Shown here piece after piece: positions 63,257-64,000 of a DNA stretch of 64,000 bases (its first letter is position 1; the number at the start of each line of letters is the position of its first letter). The DNA is from Affinundibacterium fentianense. Lineage in GTDB: Bacteria; Pseudomonadota; Gammaproteobacteria; Burkholderiales; Burkholderiaceae_D. The DNA is taken from positions 62,001 through 126,000 of the forward strand of contig NZ_JAGSPJ010000004.1 in NCBI RefSeq assembly GCF_018139545.1. Reading direction: 5' to 3'. The notes under the pieces are model-generated. The model saw only the letters and a list, made by a program, of their open reading frames with translations. It was not told where the DNA came from and searched no databases. The position numbers and the translations under genes were made by a program.

Positions 63257-63287
63257 GATCGTTCGCCGCCCGTGGCAGCGAACGATC
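63257..63287. terminator. Hairpin after the metallopeptidase gene
   Basis: A perfect 10-bp stem GATCGTTCGC/GCGAACGATC with an 11-base loop lies between two genes on the - strand. It lacks a T-run, so it may be a weak terminator or another structured element. Confidence 0.5.
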
Positions 63288-63325
63288 GCTAGGCATAAAA
63301 CTCGCGTCAGCCTTACACAGCCAAC

Positions 63326-63880
63326 TTATACGCGAGGCAAACTACTTAAGCATTTGGTGATGCCGTTGGTGTACCCCCAACGCGTATAGTAATCACGTTG
63401 TGCTGGCGTGCCATGATCCCCACCCGCATAGGCGCGCGCTGTGTTGACTGCCGTCGTCAAGAAATTCGCATAGCGCAAGGTATCGACTGCATAACGAATA
63501 AAAGAGCCCCCAGCACAATCGGCTTGTAGCTCCATATACGGTGCGGGTTGACGAATATTGCGGGTAAATTGGATGGTGTGTCCCCATTCATGTCCCAGAA
63601 TCGCCTTCGCTGCGTAGTTACCATAATTGCTTTCTGCGCCTTGCAAGAACGAAGTTCCTACGCTGATGGTGTAAGGGCCACAAGCAAATGCCGACAGGCT
63701 CGATTCACCACATGCGCGTCGATCAATGTAAATGGTGGGGTTAGAGTAACTACCAAACACACCACGAATCTCCGTCCCCGTCTTATTGATATAAGTGGCA
63801 TTGACGGTCACTGCATTCGCGCTTTGTGCCATCGCGGTCACCGCCATTGCTGCGCATAACATGTTCTGTATTTTTTTCAT
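63326..63880 (-). CDS. Small secreted HExxH metallopeptidase-like protein
   Basis: A 184-residue protein with a signal peptide (MKKIQNMLCAAMAVTAMAQSANA). It carries an HExxH zinc motif in ILGHEWGHTIQF and the third-ligand glutamate in YMELQADCAGG, the pattern of the neutral zinc metallopeptidase (YpfJ-like) group. Its minimal size, about half that of YpfJ, is unusual. I start at 63880, where GGGAG lies six bases upstream; a longer frame reaches 63922. Cysteines (ACGES, FACGP, ADCAG, TKCLS) could form two disulphides. Proteolysis is inferred from the motif. Confidence 0.78.
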   Translation of the reverse strand: MKKIQNMLCAAMAVTAMAQSANAVTVNATYINKTGTEIRGVFGSYSNPTIYIDRRACGESSLSAFACGPYTISVGTSFLQGAESNYGNYAAKAILGHEWGHTIQFTRNIRQPAPYMELQADCAGGSFIRYAVDTLRYANFLTTAVNTARAYAGGDHGTPAQRDYYTRWGYTNGITKCLSSLPRV

Positions 63881-64000
63881 TTCATTCTCCCAAAGTTGGA
63901 CTATGTTGTATTGAATTCCCATTGAATTATTGGCAATCCAATCGCAGTTAAGTCGATTTTTAATGAATTGGGAAATCTTTATGACAACATAAAATGAGAG

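Noticed and set aside
1..64000. rRNA or tRNA genes, complete insertion sequences, prophage genes
   Set aside because: None was recognised on either strand; apart from the possible MITE at 48.9 kb no mobile element is supported. tRNA detection by eye is limited, so a covariance scan would be needed to be sure.

Overview
The window looks like chromosomal DNA from a Gram-negative betaproteobacterium, most likely Burkholderiales/Oxalobacteraceae (Undibacterium-like). This rests on the outer-membrane and periplasmic gene content (TonB-dependent receptor, lipoproteins, Tat-exported DUF1501 and GH109 proteins, pseudopilin, GspE-type ATPase), a type I-F CRISPR-Cas locus, and moderate GC. The taxonomic call is inference. 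No rRNA, tRNA, complete insertion sequence or phage gene was seen.

Layout. 1-17 kb is a housekeeping and metabolic stretch: a 3' gene fragment, rep helicase, two solute-binding-like periplasmic proteins, a LysR gene divergent from azoR-pirin, a Tat-exported GH109-like oxidoreductase, a thioesterase, a RidA protein, a ClpP-like protease, a large PAS-GGDEF-EAL protein, a GNAT enzyme, an Asp/Glu racemase and a DOPA-dioxygenase-like enzyme. 17-31.5 kb holds a lipoprotein and a TonB-like membrane protein, a DUF1800/DUF1501 pair, a MarR-MFS unit with a twin palindromic operator, a Ser/Thr kinase next to a zinc-ribbon/SPFH/coiled-coil protein, and a DEAD-box RNA helicase with two C-terminal RNA-binding domains.

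31.7-47.8 kb is the defence locus. A type I-F array of 108 repeats and 107 spacers (31703-38153) is followed, reading against the + strand, by its leader and then cas6f, cas7f, cas5f, cas8f, cas2-3 and cas1. A WYL-domain regulator of BrxR/CapW-like layout is transcribed divergently from cas1, across a strong palindrome that probably serves as its operator. All effector and adaptation genes are intact, so the system looks functional. The array records its own history: a contiguous block of 26 repeats shares one loop substitution, and two non-adjacent spacers are diverged versions of the same target.

47.9-64 kb returns to ordinary genes: a peptidyl-prolyl isomerase lipoprotein, a MITE-like inverted-repeat segment, a chemoreceptor, a pseudopilin, a JmjC/cupin protein, a TonB-dependent receptor, a GAF-containing GspE-like ATPase, a cold-shock protein followed by a 0.75-kb non-coding region with repeated motifs, an exported amidohydrolase, a Sel1-like protein and a small secreted HExxH metallopeptidase.

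The best candidates for something new are the WYL-controlled I-F locus with its unusual array history, the kinase/SPFH pair, and the repeat-bearing non-coding region near 60.2-60.8 kb.
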